Shown here piece after piece: positions 1 through 5,648 of a DNA stretch of 11,413 bases. Made by a program: the position numbers and the translations under genes. The stretch spans positions 1 to 11,413 of the forward strand of contig JACCSC010000469.1 in assembly GCA_013813215.1 (NCBI GenBank). The letters run 5' to 3'. The stretch is from Geodermatophilaceae bacterium (GTDB lineage: Bacteria; Actinomycetota; Actinomycetes; Mycobacteriales; Geodermatophilaceae). The stretch's first letter is position 1, and every line of letters starts with the position of its first letter. Below the pieces are notes generated by a model. That model did not search any database and had not been told where the DNA came from. It saw only the letters and a list, made by a program, of their open reading frames with translations.

Positions 1-318
1 GCCGTACGGCGTACGGCCGCCAAGGCGGCAACCCGCAAGCCCGCCGTGGTGTCCACCGCGAAGCGGCCGGCCGCGGTGGCCGCGGTCGCCTCCAGCGGGC
101 CGCAGATCAGTGCCAAGGGGCTGGAGCAACCTGCGGTGCCCAAGGCGCTGCAGTACTCCGCGCCGACGCTGGACTCCCCGGAGCCGGTCCGCAAGAGCCG
201 GACCGCGGTGAAGACCGCGACGGTCAGCGGGAACAGCGGGCCCAGCCGCAACGCGCCGTGCCCGTGCGGGTCGGGCAAGAAGTACAAGCGTTGCCACGGC
301 GCCCCCGACGCCGACTGA
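1..318 (+). CDS. secA: SecA preprotein translocase ATPase, C-terminal tail (5' end outside window)
   Basis: The reading frame is open from base 1 to the TGA at 316-318, giving the last 105 residues of a longer protein. SecA is the cytosolic ATPase that drives preproteins through SecYEG. Only its C-terminal region is seen: an Ala/Lys/Arg/Pro-rich, probably disordered linker followed by a SEC-C zinc motif. The motif is Cys-Pro-Cys-Gly-Ser-Gly, a basic stretch, then Cys-His, with ligand codons at 259, 265, 292 and 295. In SecA this motif binds zinc and contacts SecB or ribosomes. The catalytic DEAD domains are not in the window, so the call rests on the motif, the tail type and the synteny. In mycobacteria secA1 lies near an Rv3235-type gene, as here. 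SEC-C also occurs in other proteins, which is the main alternative. The GTG at 46 is internal, not a start. The stop abuts the stop of the convergent MFS gene with no spacer. Confidence 0.85.
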   Translation, partial: AVRRTAAKAATRKPAVVSTAKRPAAVAAVASSGPQISAKGLEQPAVPKALQYSAPTLDSPEPVRKSRTAVKTATVSGNSGPSRNAPCPCGSGKKYKRCHGAPDAD

Positions 319-1593
319 TCATCGGGCCGGGGGAGCGGTCGGGAGGTCACGCAGGCCGCGGACCGGGCTGAGCAACACCGCGAGGCAGGCCACGGTGTGC
401 ACGGCGGCCATCAGCGCGATGGTCGGCCGTACGCCGAGCGTGGTACCGAGCCACCCGGCCAGCACCCCCGCGATCGGCATGGTCCCGAAGTTCACCAGTT
501 GCACGCTGGTGACCACGCGGCCCATCAGCCCGCGGGGCACGTAACGCTGCCGGAAGGCAGCCTTGATCACGTTCCCGGCGACCACGCCGAGGGCGACCAT
601 GAACTGGCCCACCACGAACAGTCCGACCCGCCAGCCGTCGTCGGCCAGCGGGATGAGCAGCACCGTCGAGCCCGCCGCGAGCTGTACGACCACGGTGGCG
701 CGCGCGGTGCCGAGCCGCGTGGCGAGCGGCCGGGCGAGCAGGGCGCCGGCCAGCGCGCCGGTGCTGGTGAGCATCAGCAGTCCGCCGATCGCGACCGCTG
801 ACACGCCCACGTCGCGAACCAGGAACAGCACGAGCAGGGCGCCGTACCCGGTCAGCCCGAGGTTGGACAGCCCGCCCATCCAGGTGAAGTAGCGCAGGAA
901 GGGGTCGCGGGCGACGAACCGGACACCCTCGGCGATCTCGACTCGCAACCGACGCTTGACCACTCGCTCGGCCGGTGCGATCGGCGTACGACGACCGATG
1001 AGCAGCAGGCAGGCGCTGGAGACCAGGAACGACGCGGCGTCCAGCACCAGCCCGGCGGCCGCGCCGATCCACTGGGCGAGCAACCCGGCCACGCCGTTCC
1101 CGCCGATCTGAGCCGCCGACTCCGAGCCCTGCAACCGTGAGTTCGCCGCGACCAGATTCTCCGGGGCGACGAGACGGGGGAGCAGGCACTGGTAGGCGGC
1201 CCGGAAGAACACCGTCCCAGTGCCCGCGACAAAGGCGACCGCGAGTAGCTGGGCCAGCGTGAGCCGGTCGAGCCACCACAGCAGCGGGATGCTGCCGACG
1301 GCCACCGCGGACCCGACGTTGCTGACCACCATGACCGGCAGCGGCGGCAGCCGGTCGACCCAGGCGCCGGCCGGCAGGCCGATCAACAGCCACGGCAGCC
1401 AGGCGGCGGCGCTGAGCAGCCCCACCCACCAGGCGCTCGCCTCCAGGGTGAGTACGGCCAGCAGCGGCAGCAGCACCGACGACGTCGTCGTACCGAGAAC
1501 GCTGACCGTCTCGCCGAACCAGAGCAGGTTGAAGTCGCGATGCCGGCGCAGGCTCCGCACGGTCGCCGGATGGTCCCGTACGGCGCTGGTCAC
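319..1593 (-). CDS. MFS efflux transporter, DHA3-like (424 aa)
   Basis: This is a predicted inner-membrane, proton-driven exporter of the major facilitator superfamily. The protein is hydrophobic throughout, with about 12 membrane segments. It has a motif-A-like cytoplasmic loop at residues about 72-87 (GLPAGAWVDRLPPLP). It also has the 'FRAAYQ..LPRLV...LVAANSRLQGSES' region (residues about 130-160) seen in the DHA3 drug/macrolide/siderophore exporter group. Length is normal for 12-TM MFS proteins. The start is GTG at 1593, whose GTGA overlaps the TGA of the upstream regulator gene (stop 1590-1592), so translation is probably coupled. It is the last gene of a three-gene minus-strand operon (AKR, ArsR, MFS). 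ArsR-type regulators often control such exporters. The substrate cannot be read from sequence. The stop abuts the secA stop. Confidence 0.9.
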   Translation of the reverse strand: MTSAVRDHPATVRSLRRHRDFNLLWFGETVSVLGTTTSSVLLPLLAVLTLEASAWWVGLLSAAAWLPWLLIGLPAGAWVDRLPPLPVMVVSNVGSAVAVGSIPLLWWLDRLTLAQLLAVAFVAGTGTVFFRAAYQCLLPRLVAPENLVAANSRLQGSESAAQIGGNGVAGLLAQWIGAAAGLVLDAASFLVSSACLLLIGRRTPIAPAERVVKRRLRVEIAEGVRFVARDPFLRYFTWMGGLSNLGLTGYGALLVLFLVRDVGVSAVAIGGLLMLTSTGALAGALLARPLATRLGTARATVVVQLAAGSTVLLIPLADDGWRVGLFVVGQFMVALGVVAGNVIKAAFRQRYVPRGLMGRVVTSVQLVNFGTMPIAGVLAGWLGTTLGVRPTIALMAAVHTVACLAVLLSPVRGLRDLPTAPPAR

Positions 1594-2165
1594 GGCATAG
1601 CCGGGAAGCCGCGGGCGAACACGAAGACCTGCGCTCGCTCGTCGTTGCCGGCATCGGCGACAGCGCGTTCGCGGAACCGGGTGATCACCTGCTGCAGTTC
1701 CGCGGCGAGGTCATCGAGCTCCACGGCGGTCAGGCGCAGCCAGGCGTCGGTGGAGAACGCGGCTCGGGCGTGCGGTGCGTCCGGGTCGGCGGCCAGCGAC
1801 CGGCGGGCCAGGTCGACCTGCCGCTCCAGTCCGAGGGAGGTCGCGGCGGCGACGATGGCCTCGGTGGCCGGGCTGTCGTCGAAGTCGGTCCCGCGCCAGC
1901 GGATCGCCACGTCCACCAGCCGCCACCACCGCTCCCGGCGGTCGGCTGAGTGCTCCTCGACCTCCTCGACGAGCCCGGCCTGAGCCAGCACCTTCAGGTG
2001 GTGACTCGCGCTGCCGACGGCGACGCCGGTCCTTTCGGCCAGCGTGCTGACCGTCGCCGCGTCGGTGGTCTTGAGGACGTCCATGAGCCGGCGCCGGGTG
2101 GCGTGTGCGAGCGCGGCGAGGACCGCGGGGTCGGTGACCGTGCGGACCGTGCGGAGGGGAGCCAC
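1590..2165 (-). CDS. ArsR-type winged-helix transcriptional regulator (191 aa)
   Basis: This is a predicted cytoplasmic DNA-binding repressor. Residues about 12-85 form an ArsR-type winged helix: 'LAALAHATRRRLMDVL' helix, the HTH core at 41-66 (TLAERTGVAVGSASHHLKVL and following), then a wing with 'RRERWWRL'. The remaining hundred or so residues are a helical extension of the kind seen in 'helix-turn-helix domain-containing' ArsR relatives that sense small molecules. There is no cysteine in the whole protein, so classical thiol metal sensing (ELCVCD motif) is absent and an organic effector is more likely. Start: GTG at 2165, directly after the TAG of the aldo/keto reductase gene, with GAGGAG six bases upstream (inside the end of that gene). 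Its own stop overlaps the GTG of the MFS gene. The likely operator is the inverted repeat at 3017-3050, which would make the operon self-regulated. That link is inference. Confidence 0.88.
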   Translation of the reverse strand: MAPLRTVRTVTDPAVLAALAHATRRRLMDVLKTTDAATVSTLAERTGVAVGSASHHLKVLAQAGLVEEVEEHSADRRERWWRLVDVAIRWRGTDFDDSPATEAIVAAATSLGLERQVDLARRSLAADPDAPHARAAFSTDAWLRLTAVELDDLAAELQQVITRFRERAVADAGNDERAQVFVFARGFPAMP

Positions 2166-3002
2166 CTACATCTCCTCGTGGATGTCCGGGTCACCACCGA
2201 ACAGCCGACCGTCGGGCCTGCCGAGCGCGGTGATCGCGACCATCTCCTCTGCGGTGAGCTCGAATCCGAAGATGTCGAGGTTCTGTCGCTGGCGCTGCGG
2301 TGTCGCCGACTTCGGGATCGGTACGGCGCCGAGCTGGACCTGCCAGCGCAGGATCACCTGGGCCGGGCTCACGCCGTGCGCGGACGCGGCTGAGGCCACC
2401 CCCGGCTCGTGGAACGGCGCCTCACGCTTGCCCAACGGGCTCCACGACTCGGTGCGGATGCCGAGACCCTCGTTGACCGCGCGCATCCCCACCTGCGGGA
2501 AGTAGGGGTGCATCTCGATCTGGTTCACGACTGGCGTCACGCCGCTCTCTGCGATGATCCGCTGCAGGTGCTCGGCGGTGAAGTTGGAGACCCCGATCGA
2601 GCGGACCAGCCCCTCGGCGCGCAGGTCGACCAGCGCCCGCCACGCCTCGGCGTACTTCCCGACGCTCGGGTTCGGCCAGTGGATGAGGTGCAGGTCGAGA
2701 TACTCCAGTCCGAGCCGCTCCAGCGACGCGCGCACACTCGCGACGGCGTCGGCGTACGCGTGGTGGCGGCCGGGGAGCTTGCTGGTCACGAAGATGTCCT
2801 CGCGCGGTACGTCGGAGCTGCGGATGGCCCGGCCAACTTCAGGCTCGTTGCCGTAGTTCGTCGCCGTGTCGAGCAGGCGGTAGCCCGCTTGCAGTGCGCT
2901 GATCACGGCATCGACGCACTCCTGGCCTTTCATCGGGACGGTGCCGAAGCCGATGGCGGGTAGCGACCGACCGTCGTTGAGCCGGTGGGAAGGAATATCC
3001 AT
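2166..3002 (-). CDS. Aldo/keto reductase, AKR5-like (278 aa)
   Basis: This is a predicted soluble NADPH-dependent oxidoreductase that reduces aldehydes or ketones. It has a full-length (beta/alpha)8 barrel. The catalytic tetrad can be placed at Asp45, Tyr50 (DTATNYGNE), Lys75 (FVTSK) and His108 (LIHWP). Further family signatures are 'VRSIGVSNF' (133-141), 'NQIEMHPYF' (160-168), 'SWSPLG' (186-191) and the cofactor-binding 'VPIPKSATPQR' (227-237). Closest general type: 2,5-diketo-gluconate reductase/AKR5 proteins; the substrate is not predictable. The start is ATG at 3002. A TAGGAT hexamer lies only six bases upstream, so the message may start at or next to the ATG (leaderless). The AGGA within the same hexamer could alternatively serve as a weak ribosome binding site. 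It is the first gene of the operon with the ArsR regulator and the MFS exporter, which suggests a detoxification or modify-and-export unit. Confidence 0.93.
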   Translation of the reverse strand: MDIPSHRLNDGRSLPAIGFGTVPMKGQECVDAVISALQAGYRLLDTATNYGNEPEVGRAIRSSDVPREDIFVTSKLPGRHHAYADAVASVRASLERLGLEYLDLHLIHWPNPSVGKYAEAWRALVDLRAEGLVRSIGVSNFTAEHLQRIIAESGVTPVVNQIEMHPYFPQVGMRAVNEGLGIRTESWSPLGKREAPFHEPGVASAASAHGVSPAQVILRWQVQLGAVPIPKSATPQRQRQNLDIFGFELTAEEMVAITALGRPDGRLFGGDPDIHEEM

Positions 3003-3008
3003 GCAACG

Positions 3009-3037
3009 ATCCTAAGTCGACAAGAATATTTGCACAA
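3009..3037 (-). promoter_or_regulatory. Predicted promoter of the AKR-ArsR-MFS operon
   Basis: Read on the minus strand there is a -35-like TTGTGC (3032-3037), a 17-base spacer and a -10-like TAGGAT (3009-3014). Six bases separate the -10 from the ATG of the aldo/keto reductase gene. This geometry fits a housekeeping sigma-factor promoter, and would put the transcript start at or next to the start codon. The local sequence is clearly richer in A and T than its surroundings. Not experimentally supported. Confidence 0.55.
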
Positions 3038-3050
3038 CGCATCTTGTCGA
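3017..3050. promoter_or_regulatory. Perfect 9-bp inverted repeat, candidate operator
   Basis: TCGACAAGA at 3017-3025 and its exact reverse complement TCTTGTCGA at 3042-3050 flank a 16-base AT-rich spacer. The spacer contains the predicted -35 element, and the proximal arm lies between -35 and -10. A dimeric repressor bound here would block the promoter. The obvious candidate is the ArsR-type protein encoded in the operon. A bystander role, or a trace of the rearrangement that cut the neighbouring antitoxin gene, is possible. Confidence 0.55.
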
Positions 3051-3052
3051 GA

Positions 3053-3190
3053 TTCGAAGGCGAGGTCATCCGAGAGTCGCTGCGCACCACGGTGGGGGCA
3101 GAGCGTCCGCGACCGCGCGGGGCGCTGTACGCCAGCGGCGATCCCATCGCTCACCGGGTCGACGAGCTGTTGCGCGGCTTCGGGGAGTGA
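3053..3190 (+). pseudogene. VapB-type antitoxin remnant, 5' end missing
   Basis: This frame is open without a convincing start and ends at the TGA at 3188-3190. From about 3056 it reads 'EGEVIRESLRTTVGAERPRP', then 'RGALYASGDPIAHRVDELL', then 'RGFGE'. This resembles the second half of small ribbon-helix-helix antitoxins paired with PIN toxins. It consists of the end of the second RHH helix, a Pro/Arg-rich linker, and the 'ALYASGDP..A.RVDELL.GFGE' toxin-binding tail. The DNA-binding N-terminal strand and first helix are absent. The sequence upstream of about 3050 belongs to the aldo/keto reductase promoter. A TTG at 3044 could in principle start a short protein but would not restore the RHH fold. 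The stop overlaps the GTG of the toxin remnant (GTGA), the usual vapBC arrangement. Family assignment is from memory of the motif. Confidence 0.62.
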
Positions 3191-3542
3191 TTGTCGACTC
3201 CTGCGTGTTGCTGGCTCTCTTCGACTCCGACGAACCGGACCACCCAGCGGTCAGCCTGCTCATCACCGGGTCGCGCGAGCCGCTGATCGTGTCTCCTTAT
3301 GTCGTCGCCGAGGTCGACTACCTGGTCTCGACGCGATTCGGGGTCGATCGCGAACTGGCCGCTCTGCGATGAGCTGGCCGGTGGGGCTTGGGACCTGGCG
3401 CAGGTGGATGCCGATGATCTCCTCCGGTGCGCGGACATCGTCGAGCGCTACGGGGACCAGCGGATCGGTGTCACGGATGCCTCGAACGTCGTGCTGGCTG
3501 CCCGGTACGGAACGCGACGCGCGTTTCGCGGTCCTGCCCTGA
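3187..3542 (+). pseudogene. PIN-domain (VapC-type) toxin, frameshifted remnant
   Basis: VapC toxins are PIN-fold RNases that cut tRNA or rRNA. The N-terminal part starts at GTG 3187 and reads 'MIVDSCVLLALFD', with acidic residue Asp4, followed by 'YVVAEVDYL' with Glu42. The frame then hits TGA at 3370-3372. Removing the single T at 3370 continues the protein in the next frame as 'ELAGGAWDLAQVDADDLL', then '...IVERYGDQRIGVTDASNVV'. This part supplies the third conserved acid (VTDAS). A second break follows near 3510-3520: the typical PIN ending, here 'DARFAVLP' with stop 3540-3542, lies in yet another frame, and a few codons before it seem to be missing. All three acidic residues are therefore present but spread over two frames. 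Two independent lesions plus a truncated antitoxin argue for decay rather than programmed frameshifting. If the second break is ignored, the middle frame runs on to 3568 and overlaps the end of the convergent gene. Confidence 0.72.
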
Positions 3543-3548
3543 GCGGCG

Positions 3549-4058
3549 TCAGCCGACCTGGAGGGTGACGCAGCGCCAGTGCCCGGAGTAGCCCTCCAGG
3601 CGGGCGGCGACGGCGCGGAAGCGGGTCTGGCCGCCCTCCTGGCGGGAGATCACCGCGCATACCTCGGCCACCGCGTCGGCCGGTTCGCTGACGTGCACCG
3701 AACGGACGACGATCACGGGCTGCGCCCCGGCGGCCGCTGCCCGGGCGCCTACCCGGGCCACCCCGGCGAGTACCCCGGGGCTCGCCATCCGCTGTAACTG
3801 ACTGGCCGGGCGCCGTCCGTTGAGCGCCTCCAGCGCGGCCTGGACGAACTGCCGGGCCCACGGCGCGGGATCGGGCAGCCGACGGCGCAACGGGAACACC
3901 GACGCCACGGCGCCGTCGTCCGGGCTGCGCTGCACGATGGGCTCGAAAGGCAGCTGCTGGCTGCCGGCCGACAGAGCCGGAGGCGGAAGTTCGTCGTCGT
4001 ACGGCGGCTGGTAGGGCGGGGCCAGCCGCACGTACGGCACGAGCGCCGGCGCGCTCAC
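3549..4058 (-). CDS. Rv3235-like family protein (169 aa)
   Basis: This is a conserved actinobacterial protein of unknown function, resembling the family of Mycobacterium tuberculosis Rv3235, which is also encoded near secA1. Residues 1-60 are Pro-rich and probably disordered (PPYQPPYDDELPPP). The conserved part begins about residue 62 with 'LPDPAPWARQFVQAALEAL' and 'NGRRPASQL' (about 80-88). A beta-rich section follows, 'PVIVVRSVHVSEPADAVAEV' to 'RFRAVAARLEGYSGHWRCV' (114-164). No signal peptide or membrane segment is evident, so it is probably cytosolic. I chose GTG at 4058 because its GTGA overlaps the TGA of the upstream LysM gene. The longer open frame to 4214 would only extend over that gene with Arg/Pro-rich shadow sequence. 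Coupling to a membrane LysM protein suggests a shared envelope-related job, but this is inference. Confidence 0.78.
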   Translation of the reverse strand: MSAPALVPYVRLAPPYQPPYDDELPPPALSAGSQQLPFEPIVQRSPDDGAVASVFPLRRRLPDPAPWARQFVQAALEALNGRRPASQLQRMASPGVLAGVARVGARAAAAGAQPVIVVRSVHVSEPADAVAEVCAVISRQEGGQTRFRAVAARLEGYSGHWRCVTLQVG

Positions 4059-4735
4059 GAGCTCGTCCCGGGCGGCATCAGCCGCTGGCCGGGGTGGATC
4101 AGGTCGGGGTCCGAGCCGATCACCGCGCGGTTCGCGGTGTACCAGTCCTGCACGGCGGTCGCGATCGCGGGGTCGCCGACCTGGGGGCCCAGCCGGTTCG
4201 CAGCGATCTTCCACAGTGAATCCCCGGCCGCCACGACTACCCCGTCGATCGGGTCTCCGACCTCAGGGGGGCCGGAGACCGGGGGACCGGTAGGCGGCGG
4301 ATCGGGGACGAGGGGCGGCTGCTGCGGCCAGTCGACGCTGGCGCCAGGTGTCGGACCGGGCGGGGCGCCGGGTGCCGGCTCGGCCGCGGCGACACCGCTG
4401 CCCGCGGTGACCAGCCCGATCCCCAGCGAGAGCGCGAGACCCTGGCGCAGCGCGGCGGGCAGGACGACGGCGGCGACATGGCCGGCCACCCGCCCGGCCA
4501 GGCCGGGTAGTTCGGTCGCAGCGAGGATCACGATGCCCGCCACCAGCCAGGCCAGCACCAGCCACCCGACCATCGCCGCGACGACCAGGAGCGCCCTGTC
4601 AGCGCCGTGCAAACCCACCCACTGCTCCGGCGACTGCACAGCCGACAGCAACTCGCCAGGCCCCGGGGCGGCCCAGCGCAGCACCGCCGTGGCGCCCACA
4701 CCGCATATCAGCGCTGGGATCAGCTTGCCAGCCAC
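4055..4735 (-). CDS. LysM-domain membrane protein (226 aa)
   Basis: This is a predicted envelope protein with a C-terminal LysM peptidoglycan-binding domain. There are hydrophobic segments at residues about 3-20, 47-73 and 85-116. A Pro/Gly-rich linker follows (about 118-160), then LysM at about 164-221: 'VVVAAGDSLWKIAANRLG', an insert with 'DWYTANRAVIGSDPDLI', and 'HPGQRLMPP'. This architecture would place the LysM domain outside the membrane facing the wall. The start is uncertain. GTG at 4735 is preceded by a purine-rich run (GGAGGAGGGTGGTGGG) that can serve as ribosome binding site, and begins with a plausible membrane segment. ATG at 4768 would add 11 residues but has no clear binding site. 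The open frame to 4957 overlaps the divergent gene and is not credible. Its stop overlaps the start of the Rv3235-like gene. Confidence 0.82.
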   Translation of the reverse strand: MAGKLIPALICGVGATAVLRWAAPGPGELLSAVQSPEQWVGLHGADRALLVVAAMVGWLVLAWLVAGIVILAATELPGLAGRVAGHVAAVVLPAALRQGLALSLGIGLVTAGSGVAAAEPAPGAPPGPTPGASVDWPQQPPLVPDPPPTGPPVSGPPEVGDPIDGVVVAAGDSLWKIAANRLGPQVGDPAIATAVQDWYTANRAVIGSDPDLIHPGQRLMPPGTSS

Positions 4736-4847
4736 GAGCCCACCACCCTCCTCCGTAGGTATCTGCATGCAACCACAGGCAAACGACATCAAACAAGAGG
4801 AACGACAAAGGTTTGACGTCGCGTCGCCGACCCGAGACGGTGGCCCG
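4736..4847. promoter_or_regulatory. Divergent intergenic region with an imperfect inverted repeat
   Basis: This gap separates the minus-strand LysM gene from the plus-strand 186-aa gene and must hold both promoters. It is less GC-rich than its flanks between 4768 and 4818. CGACATCAAAC (4784-4794) and GTTTGACGTCG (4811-4821) form an 11-bp inverted repeat with one mismatch and a 16-base spacer. AACGACA occurs twice as a direct repeat (4782-4788 and 4801-4807). A TTGACG at 4813-4818 could be a -35 element for the rightward gene, but I see no matching -10. No promoter can be fixed with confidence. Confidence 0.4.
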
Positions 4848-5408
4848 GTGCGCTGGGACCGCCTCTTCGCCGATCTCGAGGCCCTGGCCGCTGCCGCCGA
4901 CACCGCGGACTTCGAGGCCGAGGTCGCCGACCGGACCCGTGCCGAGCACGCCGGCATCGCCTTTGTCGACCGGCTGCGCAGTGCGTGCGGTCACCCCGTC
5001 GTCGTCACTGCTCGGGGTACCGGACCGCTGGCCGGGACGGTGATCGACGTGGGCGTGGACTGGTTGCTCCTCGGCGGGCCCGGCCACCCCCAGGTGCTCG
5101 TGGCACTGAACTCGGTGACGGCTGTGTCCGGATTGGGAAGGGGGACGGCGGCCGTGACGGACCGCGGGCCGGTCTACCCGCGCCTGGACTTCCGCCGGGC
5201 GCTGCGCGGGCTGGCCGGCCAGCGCAGCCAGGTGCGGCTCGCGCTGGCTGACGGGGTGGCGGTCAGCGGGACGTTGGACCGGGTGGGGGCCGACTTCGTG
5301 GAACTTGCCGAGCATTCGCCCGGCGAGCCGCGCCGCCGGACCGCCGTTCGAGGTGTCCAGACGGTGCCGATCGCGGCGGTGGCGGCGGTAGTGCGACTGG
5401 ACGGCTGA
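4848..5408 (+). CDS. Conserved hypothetical protein with two predicted Sm/SH3-like beta barrels (186 aa)
   Basis: I do not know a function for this protein. Residues 1-48 are predicted helical and charged (MRWDRLFADLEALAAAAD, then 'EAEVADRTRAEHAGIAFVDRL'). Two similar beta-rich units follow. Unit one (about 49-96) reads 'HPVVVTARGTGPLAGTVIDV', then 'GVDWLLL...VLVALNSVTAV'. Unit two (about 126-182) reads 'SQVRLALADGVAVSGTLDRV', then 'GADFVEL...VQTVPIAAVAAV'. Both show the pattern strand, 'G.l.GT..dvG.D(w/f)..L', strand, hydrophobic strand ending in 'AV', which is that of small Sm-like or SH3-like barrels. I recall similar actinobacterial proteins carrying the label 'Fis family transcriptional regulator', but no Fis-type HTH is visible here. 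There is no signal peptide or membrane helix. The GTG at 4848 is chosen because protein-like sequence begins there; frame upstream overlaps the LysM gene region. It is divergent from the LysM gene and convergent with the HTH gene, with three bases between stops. Confidence 0.78.
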   Translation: MRWDRLFADLEALAAAADTADFEAEVADRTRAEHAGIAFVDRLRSACGHPVVVTARGTGPLAGTVIDVGVDWLLLGGPGHPQVLVALNSVTAVSGLGRGTAAVTDRGPVYPRLDFRRALRGLAGQRSQVRLALADGVAVSGTLDRVGADFVELAEHSPGEPRRRTAVRGVQTVPIAAVAAVVRLDG

Positions 5409-5411
5409 GGC

Positions 5412-5648
5412 TCACTCCAGGGTGGGCAGCTCCGAGTCCGCGCTCTCGCGGCCGATGAACCGCGCCGTCTCGTCGTACATCCGCTGGATGTAGGCCTCCA
5501 GCTCGGTGCGTTCGACCCGCCATTGGCCCCGGCCGCCGATCTTCACTGCCCGCAGGTCGCCGTTGCGGACCAGCGCGTAGGTCTGGGCCGGCGACACGTT
5601 CAGGATCTCGCCCACGTCGGTCAGCGTGAGGAAGCGCTCGGCCGGCAC
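5412..5648 (-). CDS. BldC/excisionase-like helix-turn-helix protein (78 aa)
   Basis: This is a small predicted DNA-binding protein of the MerR-like excisionase/BldC fold, consisting of one winged HTH and a short acidic tail. Residues 6-55 carry the signature: 'FLTLTDVGEILNVSPAQTYAL' as helix-turn-helix, 'VRNGDLRAVKIGGRGQWRV' as wing, 'ERTELEAYIQRMY' as last helix. Length matches BldC-type regulators (about 70-80 aa) rather than full MerR proteins; no effector domain is present. The start is GTG at 5648, with AGGAGG five bases upstream on the minus strand. The frame upstream of it to 6005 overlaps the divergent SAF gene and lacks protein-like sequence. No integrase or phage gene is nearby, so a regulatory role is more likely than phage excision. 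The divergent SAF-ATPase operon, with the inverted repeat between them, is the natural candidate target (inference). Confidence 0.87.
   Translation of the reverse strand: MPAERFLTLTDVGEILNVSPAQTYALVRNGDLRAVKIGGRGQWRVERTELEAYIQRMYDETARFIGRESADSELPTLE

Noticed and set aside
347..1654. Long minus-strand open frame of 435 codons overlapping the MFS gene
   Set aside because: Its translation is Arg/Ala/Gly-rich without motifs, and the overlapping frame encodes a clear 12-TM transporter. It is a high-GC shadow.
3367..3373. Programmed +1 frameshift at CGA TGA in the PIN toxin
   Set aside because: A second frame break and a truncated antitoxin make a decayed locus more likely. It is kept only as a remark in the findings.
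4137..4847. Upstream extension of the 186-aa plus-strand gene, open from 4137
   Set aside because: This stretch is antisense to the LysM gene and Pro/Gly/Ser/Thr-rich. Protein-like sequence with family-type start begins at GTG 4848.
4736..4957. N-terminal extension of the LysM gene to 4957
   Set aside because: It runs antisense into the divergent gene and reads as Ser/Arg-rich noise. A purine-rich ribosome binding site supports the start at 4735.
5412..5648. Phage excisionase and integrated element
   Set aside because: No integrase, attachment-site repeats or phage genes are nearby. The BldC-like fold is common in chromosomal regulators.
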